Origin: Tetrahymena thermophila SB210
Taxonomy: Eukaryota; Ciliophora; Oligohymenophorea; Hymenostomatida; Tetrahymenidae
DNA length: 64,000 nt
Assembly: GCF_000189635.1 (NCBI RefSeq)
Contig: NW_002476405.1
Span: forward strand, 434,001 to 498,000
Direction: 5' to 3'
A program made the translations under genes and the position numbers. Under the pieces are notes generated by a model that made no database searches, was not told the origin of the DNA, and saw nothing but the letters and a program-made list of their open reading frames with translations. Below, piece after piece: positions 1 to 12,462 of this stretch. How positions within the stretch are numbered: the stretch's first letter is position 1; each line of letters begins with the position of its first letter.

Positions 1-899
1 AAATTTTTTAAAAGGAAATATTATTAAAACAAAATCTGTAATCCACATTCAAATGATAATTAATTTTTGCTGTCTAGAACTTTTCAATCAAAGTGGTATT
101 AGCATTTGTAAATTAAAAATTAAATTTTTTTCTGTTTGATTGATTGATTGAAAGTAGTGGGTAGGCACTTATTCTCAAAATTTAAATAAAATATCATATT
201 TTCTTATTATTATTGTTTGTTTCTTCGTCTTTTTTCATATAGGTAGGTCCCATATAAATTTTTGAGCCCTATACTCGATCAAAATTTGTAAAAAAATTTT
301 ATTACTTATCACATAAGCGAGTTGTATTTTCAAATTTTATAATGAGGTGATAGCCAATGAGGATTTGTAGTACGTAAAACAAGTAATTAATAAATATTTA
401 TTTGTTTGTTTGGTTAATGAACTCATTTATTTCATGCTAAATATAATAATAAAATCTAATTTTAGTAACGGCTTATTATTTATTACTTGTCTAAATTATT
501 TCGCACTAATAAAAAAAGAGAGAGAAAAAAGTGAAATTAATCTCAACATAGATTATATTTAATTTAGATTTGACCAAACCCTACTTATCTATTTTATATT
601 TATTAAATTTTCATTCGATGTAGAGTAATTTATTTGTTTGTTTGTCTTTTTTATTTTCGTATTTATTATTTTTATTTACTTATCTAAGCATCTACCTATC
701 TTCTAAATCAATTAATTAATTGATCAATCAATCAATCAATCATAAAAAGTTTACCACACTATTTTTCTATCTGTTTGAAAGTAAAATCTTTTTCGTAATT
801 TTTTTACTTAATATCTGATGATTTCATTTGTTTGCATATTACCTCACTATTTTGTTTTTGAGTGCATTAGGTGTAAAAAATTGATAGAATGATGAATTT

Positions 900-1975
900 T
901 TCAAAGGAAATTAAAAAATGCAAATTGAAATTAACAAATAGGATACTTGAGATGAAGGTATTTGTGAACAAAAGTATTTTGATAAATGGTTTAGTCAATA
1001 AATTTTTAGTTTTTGTTTACAAAAAATAAATGGGGGTGTTTGGGTGGGTTTTTTATTATTGCCTGGTTGAATGAAAATTTTAAATTCGTTTGAATTTTAA
1101 TAATGTGCGTTTCAATAAGAAATAGATTGGGTAAATGTTGGTTCTATTTCTGAAAGCAGGGCGTGAATTTGGCTATGAAATATTAAAAATGGAATCGGGA
1201 ATTAACAAATAGGACACCTGAAATGAGCTTTTTGGTGAATAAAAGTATTAAAATAAGTGGGATAGCTTATTAAAGCTTATCTTATATGCATTACAAATAC
1301 GGCTTATTGCCTTAACTGAATGAAAAACTTATTTACTTTCTTTTGAGTTTTTTAAAAAAAAAACCATGAAATTGTATTAAAAATAGATTGGGAAACTGTT
1401 TGTTGGTTTTATTTCTCAGATAGGGCATAAAAAGCTTATTTAGTTTGTTATTTTTTTTAAATGATAAAAATAAATAGATGGGTTAACTGCTTGGTCTATT
1501 TATTTAAGAAGAGAGCTTAAAAATGTATGTATCTATCTAATTATCTGTTAATCTATTTTTCAATCATAAAAATGAAATTAAATAGCCACATTTTTCTGTT
1601 TGTTTGAAAGTACATTTTATTTTACTCAAAATTTACTCATTAGAGATTTGGTTGATTTTAAATTAATTATTACTTCCTATGAGCTTTTTTATATATACAA
1701 CTGACTAAATGAGGAGTTTTAGAAAGAAATGTAAAAGATACAAACTAAAATTAGCTAGTACGACACTAAATGTGAAGATATTAGCCAACAGACGTGTTGA
1801 CGTATATGAATTCGTTGAAGAAAATTTCATTTATGTTTACTAAAAGCGTACTTTTGTATTTTTATACCTTCAAAACTGAATGAAAAATAAAATTTATTGT
1901 GAATTTTAAAAATTTTGCATTTCAATCAAACATAGATTGGTTAAAAGTATTGGTTGGTACTATTTGTAATCACAA
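900..1975. repeat. diverged non-coding direct repeat, about three copies
   Basis: Related blocks recur near 930-1150, 1198-1420 and 1748-1970. Each has the order 'aattaacaaatagga-acacc...gtgaa(t/c)aaaagtatt...aataa', then 'gaatgaaaa...', then '(a)atagattgg(g/t)...tggtt(c/t)tatt'. Copies differ by many substitutions and indels, and no frame is kept. I read them as an old non-coding tandem repeat of about 250-500 bases; the boundaries are approximate. Confidence 0.5.
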
Positions 1976-2289
1976 AATATAATTATAAAGGTATGAATGG
2001 AGTGATCCGCTATTTGCAACATCTTGAATGAATATTCATTCTCAACAAAATGTCAAATTATAAAATCAGCTTATATTTACAAAGCTCCATGACATTATTT
2101 CTCTGGCTTTTACCTAAGTAAAAGTACCTTGCTGCTTTGCTATTTCAACTAAAATTGATTTTTGATCCTCCAATTATAGTTTCAAAACTTAATTTATTTC
2201 GAAAATTAACTACCTATAAACTTTGAGAGGAAAAAGTTGAAATTCTTTTTATTTTTATTTTTTTTCTTATGCAGCAGCTCTTTATTTTG

Positions 2290-3125
2290 AGTGAATAAAA
2301 TTTGAATATATTTTGACTTGGGTAATTAAGAAAAGGCTGCTTGAAGTAAATTATTTATATTTTTGAGAATGAGCGAGTGAGGTAATTAGCAGACTGTAAG
2401 TAGATTTAATTGATTGTTTGTTTTCAAAAGATACGTTTGAAAATTTAATTACTTTGTAAAATTAATTAATTCAGTTTACAGTTTAAGGTTGCGCACCAGA
2501 GGCTAGCAACAAAGAAATAAAAATCACTTAAACTCAGATGCTCCTATTTCTATTGCGTCATCGGCTAAACTTTTTTTATTTTTGATCTGCAACAATATTT
2601 GTTGAATGAATATTCTTTTATTTTACTAAGTAGCAAAGATTATTATTTTTTGAATTAGATGAGTGGTTATGTCTCCTTTAGATTGAATGCGCTTAATAAA
2701 TATTTGACTGCTGATAGGAAATTTGCTTCACCGAATTTTGGAGACATTTTAGAAAAATTTATATTTTTGTAACATTAATTAATTTAGCCCACAAATGGAG
2801 TTGCAGCAAGCGAAATTTAGGATGGGTATCTTTAAATATACATTTTGAAACTCAAGCATACTGCGTATACTGCGTGGATAAAGGGAGCTAAATTTATTTT
2901 GAGTTGCAATTAAATATTGTTGAGTAAATATAGTTCAATATTCTTTTATTTTGCTAATTATCAAAGATTTTCGAAATGAATGGTATCTTTTTAGGTTAAT
3001 CTACATGATGATGGTGAGCAATAGACTGTAAACAAAATTAGCTTCATCGCTTCTGTAGATAGTTGGGATAAAGCAATGCCTTTGTAAAGTTAATTAATTT
3101 CGTTTACAAATCAAGACGACTTCAG
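2290..3125. repeat. diverged non-coding direct repeat, three copies
   Basis: Three related blocks near 2290-2520, 2590-2830 and 2920-3125 share, in order, a 'ttgagtgaata/tattcttttatttt' start, a middle containing 'gactgtaa', and an end with 'tttgtaaaattaattaatt' followed by 'cagtttaca'-like text and a short GC-richer tail. Spacing is about 300 bases. No frame is conserved. Boundaries were drawn by eye. Confidence 0.45.
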
Positions 3126-3869
3126 AGTGAATGAATGATAGGTTCGTTATCAATCAAAAAGTTAATACCACTAAAATTAACTACTCTAATCTATTGAAAT
3201 ACTCTCAAACCTACTCATCCACTGATTTCAAATTTATAATTTTTTCCCCATGCTTGATATTAGCGACAGCTTATCACATATATAATTCTTAATTTAATTT
3301 TCCGAAGCAACGAATGGGCATTAACGATTAATTATTTTTCCTTCTAAAAATTTAAAGTCTACATTTCGGAGAAATAAATAAATAGAAAAAGAAAGAAAGA
3401 AATATAGAGGGAGAATACCCTTAATTTATTACGCATTTTAAAAATAAAGATATACTTTTATAATAGCTCATATACTTGTTCATATTTCATTTAAATACAA
3501 AATATAATTAGCTTAATGTTAGTTTTATAAATATATTTCAAGTTTGTAGTTTTTTTACCACTTAATTGTTCTTCGTTCCTCACAAAAAAGTATGAGTAAT
3601 TAATTGATTAAATTTCAATTAGATCATGAGTTTGTTAGTTTGTTTGCTAAGAGATAGATTACATATTTTTAAAAAAGCAGAGCAAGATCTTAATAATTTG
3701 TAAGAATTTATGCAACTATGCATTTACAATTAATTAAGAGAGAAAATCAAATAAAATTGATTAATTCTGTCATTTTAAATTACAAAATTTGAAAAATTTT
3801 ATCTTGCAAATTCTAAAAATAATTAATTTTCTTATCAACGCTACATAAGGTTGCTATAAGGAAAAAGCC

Positions 3870-3942
3870 TGATGTTACATAAGGTATCTTAATCTTAAAA
3901 GAAATCTTTCTTTCTTTCCTCGTTCATTTTTATGTAACATCA
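3870..3942. repeat. 13-bp perfect inverted repeat, 47-base spacer
   Basis: TGATGTTACATAA at 3870-3882 is matched by its exact reverse complement TTATGTAACATCA at 3930-3942. It lies about 310 bases upstream of the small antigen gene. The spacer contains a TTTC run. It could be the ends of a tiny element, a regulatory site, or chance. Confidence 0.5.
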
Positions 3943-4250
3943 AAGAGCTTAACAACAAATAAAAAAAGTTGGTTTTTAGTATGATATTGTATTTTCAATA
4001 CTTTTTTCTTTTGTCCATTTTAATATACAAGGTGTTCCATTGCTTGCTTTATTACTCTTGTTGAAAATATTAAAACTTATCAGGAGATTTAAACAAACAA
4101 CAAATTAGTACGAACTATTAATTTAGAAGTTATTAGTGATTCCTGTTATCATTTGTTTTAAATCCTGGGACTAAACTTTATTTGATAATTAATTTCAAAT
4201 CAACAAAAACTAAAATACACAAAAAAAAAATATAAAAAATCTTTAAAAAA

Positions 4251-4598
4251 ATGAACTCCAAGGTCATCATCGCTTTATTCTGCCTCGTCGCTGTTACCCT
4301 CGCTGCTTCTGCTACTCCTGGTGCCAACGCAATTACCTGTACTGCTTGCACTGATGCTGTTTGCGGTAAATCTGGTACCACCCAAGATAACTGGTAAGCT
4401 GGTACTGCTACTGGTACATGCGTTGTTAAGGATTGTAATTTATTGACTGGTAACGGTGCTGTTGTTTCTAACAATGCTTGCGCTTCCTGTTCCACTACTA
4501 CCCCTGTTGCTAACTCTGGTGCCACCGCTTGTGTTGCTAAGAGCAGTGCTAAGCTCCTCATTGCCTCCGCTGCAGTCATCGTTGCTTTATTATTCTGA
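4251..4598 (+). CDS. small GPI-anchored-type, Cys-containing surface protein
   Basis: Encodes 115 residues under the ciliate code; Gln49 is a TAA (4395-4397) and the stop is TGA. Residues 1-20 form a signal peptide (MNSKVIIALFCLVAVTLAAS). A Thr/Ala/Gly-rich mature part follows, with CxxC pairs (TCTAC at 29-33, CASC near 77-80). The last about 18 residues are hydrophobic and end right at the stop, preceded by small residues, as expected of a GPI-attachment signal. Codons end mostly in C or T (ATC, GCC, GTC, CTC), unlike the other genes here, which suggests strong expression. It resembles the small end of the ciliate immobilization-antigen type; the specific family is not certain. The start follows an A-rich leader, and no upstream in-frame ATG is plausible. 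Single exon. A minus-strand frame over the same bases is only its shadow. Confidence 0.85.
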
Positions 4599-7591
4599 TT
4601 TAAAAAAATAAATATAAAAAGAAATTGGCTGAATATATTAATATAATTTTATTAAAATGTAAATTATGTAATAGGTTTGCTGGTATTTCTTTTTAAAATT
4701 TGTAATTTTCCCAATCCAAATTTATTTTTATATAAAAAATCAAATATAAAAAGATTGATTATTAACAATTAATTATGTAATATTCAGTGATTTTTACTAG
4801 AAAGCATTTATAATTTTTAGCTTCCATTTTATTATGCAAGTAATAAATAATAATTATCAAAAAAATGTTTATATTCAGTACCTTAATCTATAAAAGATCA
4901 TCTCTCAATGAATTACTTATTTTTTCTTCCTTAAAATTTATATTAGTAATAACTAATCTTTAAAAAAAGCTCAAATAAAAAATTATAATAATATAGGTTT
5001 CTTTCATTTATTTTTTTCTTAATATCTAAAGTACTTATGCAATTTCCTAAATAAAAACAATTATTTTCTAAATCTTATTTAATGAATGTAAATGCTTTTT
5101 CATGCATTCTTTTCATTAAATTTATGTTTAATTATATTTACAAAATTTATTTATTTTTATTAAACTTAATTTAATTCTTTAAAATTGGCATAGTAGAATT
5201 GAGGATTTACATTAAATATTTTTTTTATTATATTTTTAATATTTTATTTATAAAAATATGATAAATTATTATAGAAAGGCCTTTCATAATAATCTATCAT
5301 TCATTAACGCCATTAACAATTAAATTAATGCGACAATAAAAATAAAAGAAAAAACAAATTATTTTATTTTTGATAGCGATTGGTTGATTGAATAGGTAAA
5401 TATTAAAGTTAATTATTTAGCTTGAAATTTGATACTTTTTAAAATATTTTATGGCAAATTTTTAAATTATTTTTTTTTATTTTTCAAAGAAGAAATTTAT
5501 AAAGTCTGAATACATTATTCCTAAGACAGATATTAAATTAGCTATATAAGACAAAATAAAAAATACTTTAGAATGAAGTATCTTATGAACACTTTCTTAA
5601 AATTTCTTAAGTCTTTAAATATTTTTTTCTACTCATTAAAGATTAAGGACTCATTCAAACTGAGCTTAGTCATTATCAAATTTCATTTATCAATTTTATG
5701 AAAATCTACAGTAATAAAATTTATCTTCCATATTTTATGTATGTGAAGCGATCTATTTACATTAAATATTTCTATCTATTTTAAGAATAAAAATGCTTGG
5801 TAGAAATGGTTAACAAGCAAAAAATGTAAATTAGATTAAGAGATTTTCTAAAAATGATCTGAATAAATAATCCTTTATTAAATTAAATATAATTAAATTA
5901 AATTTTATGTATATGCTCAGTTCTTTTTTAGCGAAAGAGTGAGGGAGGGGCGAGATATAGGGGTTTAAGTGATTAGCTTAAAAGGAAAATATATAATTAA
6001 TTTTAAATGTAAATAAACATATGTTTGTAAGCTTAGTGAAAAACTATTTACTATTCACTATATTATATTGTAGACTGAATTTATATATGTTCAAAACAAC
6101 AAACTAGATTTATGACAAAGTCTGAATACTTTTTTTTAATAAAAATAAATAATAAAGAAAACTGAATAATTATAATTTTCTCATTTAGTATTTTAATTTG
6201 TTTTATATTTTAAGTTTGTTTTATGAAAAATAAATTTAATTTGAGTAAAATCTATTTATTATTCTTCTAATTTTTTGATATAAATTGCAAAATATACAGA
6301 AAGAAGTAGTAAATAGAAGAAAAAAAATTTTTATTTTATAATTTGATATTATTTAGAACAAGAGAGTTTGCTTAATGATGGAGACATATCCGTAAAATTA
6401 AAAGATAAATAAATAAATATGTTTCTAAATAGATAGAATTTATAAGTTTTTAATTACTTAATCAAAGTAAGAATTTGTTAAGATACAAAATAAATTAATA
6501 TTTTCTTTCAATTAATTGATCTTATTTGAGTAATATATAAAGCAGAGTAATTAATTTGCTGATTTAATAAATTGAATAAAGATATAATAGAAGGCGCTTA
6601 TTTTCGATTTAAGAAGCTTATTGAATAAATAAATATTTATAGTAATTCTTTATATGATCAATAATTAACTATCCATTCAATTATTTAGAAACCTTTATTT
6701 TTAGAGAGAGTTGGCATTTTAAAATCTTAAAATAAATATAAAATTTACTAATAATAATAAAAAAATTAAAACATTTAAGACTAGTTCTAACTAAATAAGT
6801 AATAAGAAAATGAGCATATTTTAAACAAAATTAATGTTTATAATTTAAATTCATCGCTCACTTCCTTCTTATTTGTATTGTTTCTAGAATTTTTTAATTT
6901 GAAAATAAACTATATGATAATGTTATTTAGTTATTTTTTTATTTATTTTTACCAAGAATAACTTACAATTAGATTTTTTGTTTGATAATTAATATTAATA
7001 GTAACATATTTATTTATATATATTACTTTAGTTTGAGATCTGATACTTTTAAACATATTTTATGGCAAGTTGATTAACTTCTTTTTTATTCGCATAGATT
7101 TTAGTTAGTTAGTTAGTTAGTTAATAATTGCGGTTTGAATTAATTTTTCGATAACACAAAATCAATTACTACCCAATTTAATCAAAGTTAAGGTTAAAAA
7201 AGGATCTTACTTAATTAATGTAGAAAAGAATTTATTAATTTTTTTATTTTCTATTCCTATTTGTATTTTTAAATTACTTATATATTTTTCGATACTCGCT
7301 TTATTTTATTTATATAATACTTCATTTAAATATTTATATTGAAGAATAATATTTTTAAATATTTTATAAGAATTTATATTTTGATTTAATTTTAAAGACT
7401 TCAAAAAAATAATTTTTTTTTAAATAAAGGATTTATGTTAAATAAAATATTTAGATTTTTTAATAAAATAAATTAAACATATTTCTTAGTAATTTTTTAA
7501 TTTTGTTTTCCAAAAAAATATTTATTTTAGCGAAGAATTTATATCTTGAAAATAGATTCATCTTTTATAACAAAATTTATTGTATATATAG
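4599..7591. other. non-coding AT-rich spacer
   Basis: No supported gene. I searched it for the Cys-rich head and beta-rich exons that precede the REJ exon in the four full-length relatives downstream and found none. It contains a short (TTAG)n run at 7101-7123. Any 5' exons of the next gene would have to lie here in strongly diverged form. Confidence 0.6.
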
Positions 7592-10500
7592 TACAGGATA
7601 TATGATAATACAGGAATTATTAGGGCTATGGCAGATTATATCGTGTTTATTTTTCCCTATTAGTTTATAGGCACAGCTTCTTATACACCTGTTATATTAA
7701 CCAAATTAAATCCTACGTCTACCATACAAATAAGCTAAGATATAAGCTAGTTTTCGCTAGCTTAATCAAAGTATTTTAATCCTTATTACTACATTTAATA
7801 TTGGTTTTGTGTGGATTCAAAAGGTAATGTTTGTGTGGATAAATCAAATTAAACTTTGAAATTAACTCAAAATGGAAGCAATATTGTTGAAATTAGCCAG
7901 TACTCTTTACTTTTGAATACACAATACACAATTTATTATTAGCTAATGAGTTAAAACTTTCCTTTTAGTAAGCAATATGCCGCTTATTAAATTGATACTG
8001 GACAGTCATATCCGTTTGCATTGGTATAAGGAATAATACCATCTGCAACTAAAACTGTTCAGGTTAATTTACAAGATGTCGTATATATTAGCATACAGCT
8101 TCATACAGATTTTCCTTACAGGATAATATTTGCATAATTCTAAATTACATTAAGCTATAATAATGTTTAGCACAGTATAGCATAAGTTTCAAATTAGTTT
8201 TCTATTATCTTAGAAGACTATTTTCCTTCACCAGATTTTACATAGACAGTATCCGTCAGTTTAAAATATTAGATTTATGATTAAATCTTACAATAAAGCA
8301 TTCCTACGCCAAGCGGAAATCAGCCATAAGTTATATATGTCAGAGCACCTCATTCCCCAGTCTAATTACAAATAAGTAATTATAATTTTTTATTTTTTTC
8401 TACTTTAATCCAAGATATTAATTACACAAACCCAAAGATATTATTCAATTTTTAAAGAATATATAATGTAAGTTTTGCTAAATAAACTTTTATAAAAATT
8501 TAAAAAATGAATTTAATTAATTAGATAAATAATATTTATTAAAAGTTTGTAAGTAAATTTTTAAGATACTTATTGAAAATAATGTAATATATAAAATAAA
8601 TAAATAGATCAATAGCCATATGTATCGTTTTAAGATAAAGTGAATGTTATATTTAATCCTACGGACAACAAACAATTATACTAATTTTTCTACTACAACA
8701 ATCAAACAGAATATTAATCAGAAATTTAATTTCCTCTTCAACCTAAAAAGAAAATGCTTTCAACTTTATCTGCTATCTAGTCTATGAGCTGCCTTTTACC
8801 AGCGGGAAATATTATTGTTATTGGAGTTTTATTTGATCCTAGCACTTACTAGTATACGAATGTAACATAAACTGTTATAATAAGTAACAACAATTTCAAT
8901 GAATAAACTTTTGTAGATTTTGTTCAAGCATAAATGGCTGCCGCTTCAGTTTATTAATCTTAAAATCTATTTATAAGTGAAATTTTTATATACTAGACTA
9001 TAATTGGAGCAATTGAGTAATATGAGGCTACTAATATTTCCCCTCAGCTAATTAATTAAATAAAAACATAGATGCTAAATAGACTGATGTAAAGTTAGTG
9101 GAATTAGTAATTCGATGATAGTTACATTCTTTCAAATCAAATTATCTTTAGAATAATATCCTCCTAGATCTAAATAGATAGAAAATCTTAATTATTTTTA
9201 CAACTTATCTAATACTCGAAAACTAGAATTGAATAATTACATAATAAAGTTCAACAAACTTTTTTTTCTTTAACTATATACCAAATTAACTACTTTAGAC
9301 AAAGCTTTTTAGATGTAGCAAACACTTATATGTTGCTAGTTAAATTAAATGAGAATTTACAAATTATCAGCGACTCCGAAATTGTTTAATACACAAACTT
9401 AATAATGAATGGATTTTTATACTTGATTTAAACAAACCAATCTCCTATTGATTTTCCTACTCCTTAGGCTAGTCTCCTTATAGAAAATAATGATTTGCTA
9501 ATGTTTTATAATAATTACTACACTTAAATTGCTCAAACTTTAGACCCATTTTCTTCTTCAAATTATAATATGTATGTAACTATTTCGACATGGTAGAACA
9601 CCACTTATTTATATAGAAATGAACTCTCCCAATTAAATACGCAATACTTATCAAAAGTCAATTCAACTGTTTAAGAATTATTAAAAAGAACTTATCCAAT
9701 TAAAATACCTAGAGTTTACACTAATGATAAGCCCAATGCTACATCTAATAGTCTAAGATTACTGCAATCTCAGAGCGTAAATGTCACCAGTAATTTTACT
9801 TTAGACTTTGGAACAATTTCACCAGAAGAAAAACTTTAATGCATTTAGCGCTCGTCATCAGGACATTGGGTGCACAGTAGCTGCTAAACTCATATTGAAG
9901 TAATAAATAACAAAAAAAACATAAAGTGTGTTTGTCAAACTCCTGATGTAACTTCAGTAATAGCTGATATTACTCAATTAATCGACAATCAAAACGTTTA
10001 ATTGATTTTTAGTGATAATGGCAAAGATAGAATTTCTAAGTTGAACAATTGGTATGAGTACATATCTATATGGACCATGATAGGCTTAAACGTAGCTTAT
10101 TTATTACTACTATGTATCTCGTACAAGCTTGATAAATTAGATAAATCGAAGATCAACTAAATTTTAAATATCATAAACTCAGTTGCAACAACTGATGAAG
10201 AATAAGCGATAAGTCAAAAATTAAGTATCAAAAAAAAAGTATCTCTATTTTTATAGATAAAAATGAAAAAAGCAAGTGAATACATCAATCGTAATGAAGA
10301 GCAGAGTGAAAAAATAAATTCAGAAACTAAATAATAGTAATAAGAAACACAGTAAATTTTAACAGATAGGAATGTTTTTGATAAAATGTACTCACAAGAA
10401 AACGAAGATTCTAATTCTCATCAAAATACATAAAGAGATTAAAATGATTATTAAGGAAGCCAAATTAAACTTAATACAAAGAGAAGCAGCATATTCAATA

Positions 10501-11792
10501 AAAAAAAGAGTGTATTTTCAAACATTTTACTGAATACTAAAAATACACCTGATTTGTAGGAGTTTTAGTAAGAAAATACTGAAGAATAAGAACTAAAAAG
10601 TCAACGAAAGAATAAAAAAGAAACAAATTAAAATCTTATTGAAAATTAAGAAAAATAAAGTTAGGCGATATCGGATAACAAAATAGTAGCATTTTAAGAC
10701 TTGTTTAATGAAAAAAAAGTAACTAAAAATAAAGAAGAAGAAATAGGATCAAATTAGGAATTTGATAAAATCTAAAAAATAATAAATAATGAAATAGCAC
10801 ATAGAAAGGGTACATATCAAACAGATTAACTTAATGAGTTTTCTAACAACTAAAATAACTAAATAAATACAGGATTCATGATTGATGAAATACCATTCGA
10901 ATTTCCTTAATCTCCATTAAACAAAGAAAGACATTTATTTGATATTGAAGTAAATTCTAACTCTTAAAATAAATCAATAAAAATTGAAGACGCTTTGGAT
11001 AAAATCGATGAAAAGAATAATTAGAATTAAAATTAACAAGCAAATTAAAAGCAGAAATAAAATGATTTAAAAAAACAATAAAAAGAAGCTAAAAGATAGT
11101 AAAAAGAATAAGAAAAGATGAGAAAAAAGTAAGAAATCAAAGAAAATAAAGAAAAAATGTAAATGAAAAAATAGATGGAAGAGGAGAAAAAGCAAAACCT
11201 GAAAAAAGAACAAAAACAAAAAGAACTAGAGAAAGAGAATTTATCTAGGCTAAAACTAATCGAATATTTATATAATGAAAAACATTTTATATGCATTTTA
11301 GCTTTCCATCACCTATTTCAAATATTTATAATTTACAGTGAAAAACAATCCAGATTCCTGAGATTTCTAATTTACTATAATAAAGTTGTTTGGATTTTAA
11401 CTTTGAATGCATTATTTGGTAAGAATCTAAGCGTTGTCCAGATATTATTTTTAAGTTTAATAACAACAATAATTCTTTAAATTTTAAGCGCACTTATTTC
11501 AATGCTACTAAAATATTAAAAAATGATGAAATTTGGATTATTTATCTCATTCTTATTCTGTTCATTTTGTTATTACAGTATTCTCGTTGTAATATCTGGT
11601 GAAGATCCTGAAGACTCTAACAAATGGATTATTTCTTACTTTATTACTTTTGCGCTTATTGAGTTATTTTTTGGAATTGGATTATCTACTTTAATGTACT
11701 TTGCTTGTAAAAAAGCAATACTTAAATTATAAACTAATACATTTTTAAAATTGATGGGAGCAAAACCATTATTATTAGCACTAAGTAGTTGA
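7592..11792 (+). CDS. REJ/GPS multi-pass membrane protein, copy A, lacking 5' exons
   Basis: Exons seen: 7592-8375 and 8608-11792 (intron 8376-8607), 1322 codons to a TGA. The first exon has the same 784-base length as exon 4 of the copy at 21131 and starts after an AG in the same phase. It carries the REJ-like core WFCVDSKGNVC and the block EDYFPSPDF. The second exon has a GPS-like box (first Cys at 9840, CVCQTPDVTS at its end), one helix (around IWTMIGLNVAYLLLLCISY), the longest linker of the family (about 385 residues, with a strongly charged KEQ coiled-coil-like stretch near 11.0-11.25 kb) and the four-helix end. What is missing is the signal peptide, the Cys-rich head and the middle exons. 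The first in-frame ATG is at 7628. It is either a 5'-truncated copy or one whose first exons have diverged; the frame itself is intact over 3.9 kb. Confidence 0.75.
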
Positions 11793-12462
11793 TTTACCAT
11801 TAGCAAATTTTAATTAAATAAAGTAATTAATTAAAATTGTATTTATTATTTCTGTTTAAGCTAATATATTATAAACTATTTTGTTTGTGTTAGAAATTTA
11901 ACAAAAAGAATTAATGTGCTTATATTTAACATATTCTAAAATTTTTCTGTAATAAAATAACTTTTGTATGCAGATTTTGAAATATTTAAAAATGCTGTAT
12001 AATTTCATTAATACATTTACTCCCCTTAATCCAAAACTCCAAAATTTAAAATGACGTAAAAAGACAATTTTTTTAAAAAAACTATTTTTTTGAAAGTGGC
12101 CATAATTAATGTGAAAATACAGTATTTGTTTATTATTTAATTAAATCCAAATTAAGTTAAAGCTAATCCAAAATAATGATAATACATTTTTATTATTAAA
12201 TTTTAATATAAAGTAATGATAAAAGATAATTGAATTTTATTTTGTATAACAAAATTGATTATTAATTAAAATTTTTATTTTGAAATTTCTTATTAATTTT
12301 ATTATTTCTAACTTAAGTCGAAAATAAAATAAAAAATTATATCAAAAGAGTGTTTGTTTCTGTGTTGATACATTTATTTAAACTTATAATTAAATATTAT
12401 TTAATTTTTTTCCATCAAACCATAAATCATTTTAAGATTATTTTTTCTTTTTATTAATTTAA
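11793..12462. other. non-coding spacer; left edge of the duplicated block
   Basis: No gene. From about 12070 onward it matches 15920-16354 (shared 'gaaagtggccataattaa' and the following about 350 bases), marking the left copy of the direct duplication that carries the two minus-strand genes. Confidence 0.6.

Larger units (their letters stand above)
1..4250. other. non-coding AT-rich region with diverged internal repeats
   Basis: No convincing reading frame is seen under the ciliate code on either strand. The stretch contains diverged direct repeats (see the separate entries near 0.9-2.0 kb and 2.3-3.1 kb), short ATTG/CAAT simple repeats (for example 719-741) and a spaced inverted repeat at 3870-3942. 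The last about 40 bases are A-rich and run into the start of the small antigen gene, as is usual for ciliate leaders. Confidence 0.6.

Noticed and set aside
4599..7591. Hidden 5' exons of REJ copy A
   Set aside because: No GCMSCTS-like or other Cys-rich head coding was found on the plus strand, and no beta-rich exon in a matching phase.
11045..11296. Minus-strand Phe/Ser-rich frame
   Set aside because: Shadow of the Lys/Glu/Gln-rich linker of REJ copy A on the plus strand.
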